From positions 288,919,957-288,983,956 of the forward strand of contig NC_081410.1 in the NCBI RefSeq assembly GCF_030272615.1: a DNA stretch of 64,000 bases, read 5' to 3'. The notes under the pieces are model-generated. The model had not been told where the DNA came from and did no database searches. It worked only from the letters and a program-made list of their open reading frames with translations. Below are positions 60,122 to 64,000 of this stretch, piece after piece. Origin of the DNA: Cryptomeria japonica (lineage: Eukaryota > Streptophyta > Pinopsida > Cupressales > Cupressaceae). The number at the start of each line of letters is the position of its first letter. The first letter of the stretch is position 1. The position numbers were made by a program, and so were the translations under genes.

Positions 60122-63100
60122 ATGGCTTCTTCATCGTCTATTCCTGAATTCATTGCAAACCCTACCATTTTGGAGAACATAAAATGACCTAGACCCATTT
60201 TCAAAATAATTCCTAAGATAGAAAAACTGGATGACTCCATTGGTGCATTTTCTAGAATCCTAAAGGGAGTTGCATTTGTTGAAGACCCTAGGGCATACAT
60301 GCATTGTAACATTGAAATTTTAGGGTCTGAAGAATTGAATAATATGTTCATAAATGCTATCACTGACAAACATGGGGTAGTTAAACCAGAACACAAGGTT
60401 ATTGAGGTTTTAAGGTTCATTGACATCCTCCATATGCCAAAATGGTGAATTTATGTGGTTAGACTCAGTATTTAAGATAACTAAGGAAGCTATAAGAGTT
60501 TTTACTGGTTTACCCTCCACCAGCACTAGGCCTGGCAAGAAAAAGAAAATACCAAAAAAAGAGGCCATGAGCTTAACCAGAGCTACATCTGACAATAGAT
60601 CACTTAGGGTCAATGATATAAAAGATAACAATGTTAAATTTGCAAGTATGGTCATTAGTTATAAATTTGCTCATACTAACAAACTGAATTTTGTATCTAG
60701 TTTATGCATTCATACTGCTCATGAGATGATCTTGAGTAATGCAAAAATTGACACCTGTGAATTGTTAAAGGATGAATTGCTAGAGAATTTGGATAAAATA
60801 AAAGGAGCTAAGAAGGGAACCTTTAAATTTGGAAATCCGATTGTGTGTTTAATGCTTTACTTCTCTAAGAAGATTCCCAATATTGGACATAAGGATTTTG
60901 CCTATGATGTTTTTGCTGGAAAATAGATAAAGGAGGCATTTGCCGGCATGGGATCTGATAGTGACAAACTGGTAAAAGAATATTTCAAGAATTTTCAAGC
61001 TAAAATGAGACAAAGGGAAAGGATTCCCCAAATCATTGTTGATAAGTATGATAAACAAATATGCTTTTTTATCAAAAGAGATGAAATTTGGATGGAGGAA
61101 GTTAGACCTAGAACTGTCTGGATTACAGAGATGTGATATGAGGTGGATTCAATCTTAGATTCATATGCTAGAATACTACTAGATGCTCCACCGAAACCAA
61201 TAGAAGAGATATTTGGTAATGCTGAAACTATAGAGAGTGGTGTTGCTATGTAGAAGAAGAGAAATAAAAGAGAAAAATTAATAAAAGATGCTTTTCAATT
61301 TGTAAAATATGTTATAGAGGGGTTAATGAATCTTGGTGGTATTGCTGCAAGTGTAAAAGAAAGTAAATTAGAACAAAAACTGGTAGCACATATCTCTCCT
61401 GTGGCTACCTCATCTGATTCTAACAATGACAAGGTAGCTGAATTCAAGAGACTAGATAGGAAGAAAAGAAAACCCTCACTAGCACCTACTCCATCTCCTA
61501 AGAAATCAAGGACACTCTGAAAGAAGCAAAAGGTTGTAAGAGAGCCTAGTGGTCCTAAGAAGAAAGTTACTCCAAAGAAGAAATTTGAACCGAAGAAACC
61601 GGATACTCTTTCACCGGAAGAGTTAGTCAATGAAATCACCCAAGATGGTAACCTCAACAATGTAAATAAATGTTATCATTATTTTAAAGATTCAGATAAG
61701 GAAACTATAGAGGAAAGTATTATTTTGTATCTAGATATGTACAAGAAGGTCCTTATTGAGGTAATAGATGTTCTACCAAATGATTTATACTTAAGACTTG
61801 AAGCAAAGAGAATGTCTGTTATGGAACTTGATACGAAATTGAAGGTAGAAGCTCTATTAGATGTGCATCCTATTAATTCCAAGAAGGAAATTGATGACCT
61901 TATATCTGAAGCCAATAGAACTATTTTTGTGAGTGGTCACTAGCAAGTTATTCTTATGGTCGGTAGAGTTAAAGAAATTGCACATGAAACGACTGATAAG
62001 TGGGACATATTTTTTGTTGAGAGAGAAAAGAAAGAAGAGAAAGACATACAAAAGGTGGATAAGTCATTTACTAAGGCATATCAGAAGGTAGATAAAGGTA
62101 AAGGCAAAATTGGCAATATACCTGATATCACAATTAAGGATAACTTACTGCCATCGGCACAGGACACCCCACCAATAATTTCAGAGGCACCGACACAAAC
62201 AGATAGTCAGCCTAGAGAAGATAAGTCGAAAGAAGTAAAAGTAGATAATGTTGATCTCAAGTCTGACATTCTATTCACGATGAATGTTAACACTCAAGAT
62301 GTTAATATTGTAATGGATAAGGAGATAGCTGAAGTTAAGAAATCTGAATCCATCCTTGATGATACTCAACTTAACACTGAAATACCAACTGAAGAAGAAG
62401 CAGAAACTGGAACAAAAATAGGGCATGAACAAAATATATCTAAACCGATAGATAGTAAGGTTGAAAATAAGAATGAAAACAAGAATGAGAATAAGGAAGA
62501 AAAGTGAATAAATAAGAGGTTAAGGTTGAAAGCAAGGCAATAGAAGTGGTCAAGGTAACTATGTAGACATCTGGAGAAGAAAAGAAACCAAGTGCAGAAC
62601 CAAGCACTCCACCTAGCACTTCTACTATGGATTATAGACCATCAAATATTACATATGTACTTTTAGATTCAATAAAAAGGATTACAAAATGCAATGCCTT
62701 AGCATTTAAGGCCATTGATGATTCTTTACCAATTTTGCAAATGATTGCACCGGCATGTAAAGTTGATCATATTGATGGATCTTTAGGTAATTGGACACAT
62801 TGTCCAAATTCATTGCTTCTAAAATTCAAACTGTGGATAAAATAAATGAAGAGACCGTTAAGGAAAGGGTAAATAAGGAAAAGGATAATTTCTTTGACAA
62901 AACAATTAAGGACTGTATAGGACAGATTGATTCTTTGTTACCAGCACTTAATTCCACCATTCTAGAATACAAAGAGTTTTATAGGGAAGCATGTAAGCCT
63001 CACCAGCTAACCGAGGATATTGATGAGGAAATATGGAAAACACAAAAGGAAATTGATGATATAGCTGATAATATGATTGGTTCTTCGGAACTTACTTCAG

Positions 63101-63312
63101 TTTTGGATCAAGAAATGGAAATCTATGAAGAGAAGATTGAGAAATTGGAAAGGGAGAAAGAAAGGCTAAGGATGAAAACTCGAGAGTTGAAGAGCAAGCT
63201 TGGTCCTAGATTGGATAATTTATTAACACACCAAAATGAGCTATCTAAGGAATCTATTCAAGGAGAAAGATCACTGGAGCAACAAATGCATTATCTCACT
63301 AGTATGATCTAG
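60122..63312 (+). pseudogene. Element F second ORF: long protein of unknown function
   Basis: It starts MASSSSIPEFIANPTI at 60122 and once encoded roughly 1,060 residues. Parts in order: EDPRAYMHCNIEILG (60280); EFMWLDSVFKITKEAIRVFT then GLPSTSTRPG (60445); a helical block NFVSSLCIHTAHEMI ... NPIVCLMLYF (60690-60870); YFKNF...RER and VRPRTVWI (60980-61130); a basic region (61450-61600); MYLDMYKKVLIEVIDVLPN (61725); an acidic low-complexity region (62040-62500); and a coiled-coil end (62627-63312). Element B's 11491-1241 matches throughout. Stops (60187, 60924, 61134, 61252, 61518, 61941, 62505) and frame changes near 60420, 62510-62630 and 62800 disable it. No enzyme motif is present. Confidence 0.7.
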
Positions 63313-63452
63313 CAGACAGAGACTATAATTTCTAATAATACTAAGTTTTTTCAAGGTCTTAACTTAGTTTTGGTAGACATTTTCTAGATTGTACATATCC
63401 GATTATATGATTCTAGGTAAATTAAAAAAATTCTTTGATTCTTTTGACATCC

Positions 63453-63612
63453 TTTGTCATTCATGTCAAAGAGGGAGTAGTGTATGAGGAAAATGTATAA
63501 AAGGAGATCATTTTCTCAAGGGGAGCACTATCAGTTTTTTGACTTCATTTTGGATATCAGTTTTTGGATTTTTCTCATGAGTGTTGCCATCAATGCCAAA
63601 GGGGGATATTTT
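63453..63612 (+). promoter_or_regulatory. Tandem polypurine tracts of element F
   Basis: TTTGTCATTCATGTCAAAGA (63453-63472) leads a first run, a second run lies near 63518 (CAAGGGGAGCAC), and the last is CCAAAGGGGGATATTTT before the LTR at 63613. The arm GTTGCCATCAATGCCAA (63583-63599) can pair with GTTGTCATTGATGGCAAC (63645-63662). Confidence 0.75.
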
Positions 63613-64000
63613 TGGCATTATACACTCAGATGAGAATAGTTGATGTTGTCATTGATGGCAACCAACTGGTAATATGGTTCATAGGCTATACCAGCAACAG
63701 ACATCTACTGACACTAGCAGGCACTACAAGTTTATTCACACCGGCATCCAATCTACACTGACAGCAGATCATACCAACACTCTAAGATGACTTGAAATAA
63801 TATTGTTTTATATTATAATTATATTTGTATAGATGACATGATGTATTATAAAGACTCATATATGTATGAGATCTTGTAGGTCATTATGAAATGTAATTAG
63901 GTAATGTAAGGAAGCGATATATGAGATGTGATAGGTTATGATAGCGAATGAACTGAATATACATTTTGATGTAATTATCATATGAGAGAATAAGAGTAGA
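63613..64000 (+). repeat. 3' LTR of element F, truncated by the window edge
   Basis: It matches the start of 57802-58644, with an extra ~35 bp near 63705-63740 (CACTAGCAGGCACTACAAG). Confidence 0.92.

Larger units (their letters stand above)
57802..64000 (+). mobile_element. Element F: pol-less LTR retrotransposon with gag-like and second ORFs (3' end beyond the window)
   Basis: The 5' LTR is 57802-58644, primer site 58647-58658, gag-like ORF 58716-59832, second ORF 60122-63312, polypurine tract near 63598-63612, and 3' LTR from 63613 to the window end (388 of ~843 bp). The 5 bp before it are ACTAT (57797-57801); the partner is outside. No protease, integrase, reverse transcriptase or RNase H is encoded. 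The plan matches element B, and LTR sequence motifs match copia A and G. Confidence 0.9.

Overview
The window looks like intergenic heterochromatin of a large-genome seed plant. A gymnosperm is possible, but the sequence alone does not prove the taxon. Evidence: low G+C, Ty1/copia elements with 1.2-1.5 kb LTRs and initiator-Met-type primer sites, a DUF4283-type plant LINE, a hAT transposase remnant, captured plant gene sequence, and no intact host gene. Nearly all coding sequence carries stops and frameshifts.

Layout. Positions 1-19697 hold a minus-strand, pol-less LTR element (B) that carries ORFs. Copia element A (3637-10632) sits inside B's second ORF. A TG...CA insertion with 5-bp duplications (C, 13769-19196) splits B's upstream LTR. 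Positions 20629-24436 encode a decayed repeat-rich protein, split by a 2.4-kb non-autonomous LTR element (E, 21697-24126). Copia element G (26565-34338, target duplication GATGT) splits another small ORF. A LINE spans 35195-45685 and is split by a minus-strand insertion K (37374-42230, duplication AGGAG). K carries a RAB2 GTPase fragment and shares its last ~950 bp with C. Then follow a (TA)37 microsatellite, an unidentified ORF remnant, ~260-bp tandem repeats, a long decayed ORF (H, 49234-53283), a minus-strand hAT transposase pseudogene (54256-56876), and an ORF remnant at the edge of a second pol-less element (F, 57802 to beyond 64000).

How the parts fit. B and F encode a zinc-knuckle coiled-coil gag-like protein and a long second protein, but no protease, integrase, reverse transcriptase or RNase H. 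Their control sequences match those of copia elements A and G: the same primer-binding site, an LTR hairpin followed by a TTTTTCCC motif, tandem polypurine tracts, and an inverted repeat that brackets the polypurine tract/LTR junction. The simplest reading is that B and F are parasites of A/G-like copia machinery. The second proteins of B and F also resemble the C and H proteins in a helical module. The main novelty candidates are this family of pol-less ORFs, the C/K insertions (possible giant solo LTRs with an ORF or captured gene in U3), and the PPT-bracketing hairpin.
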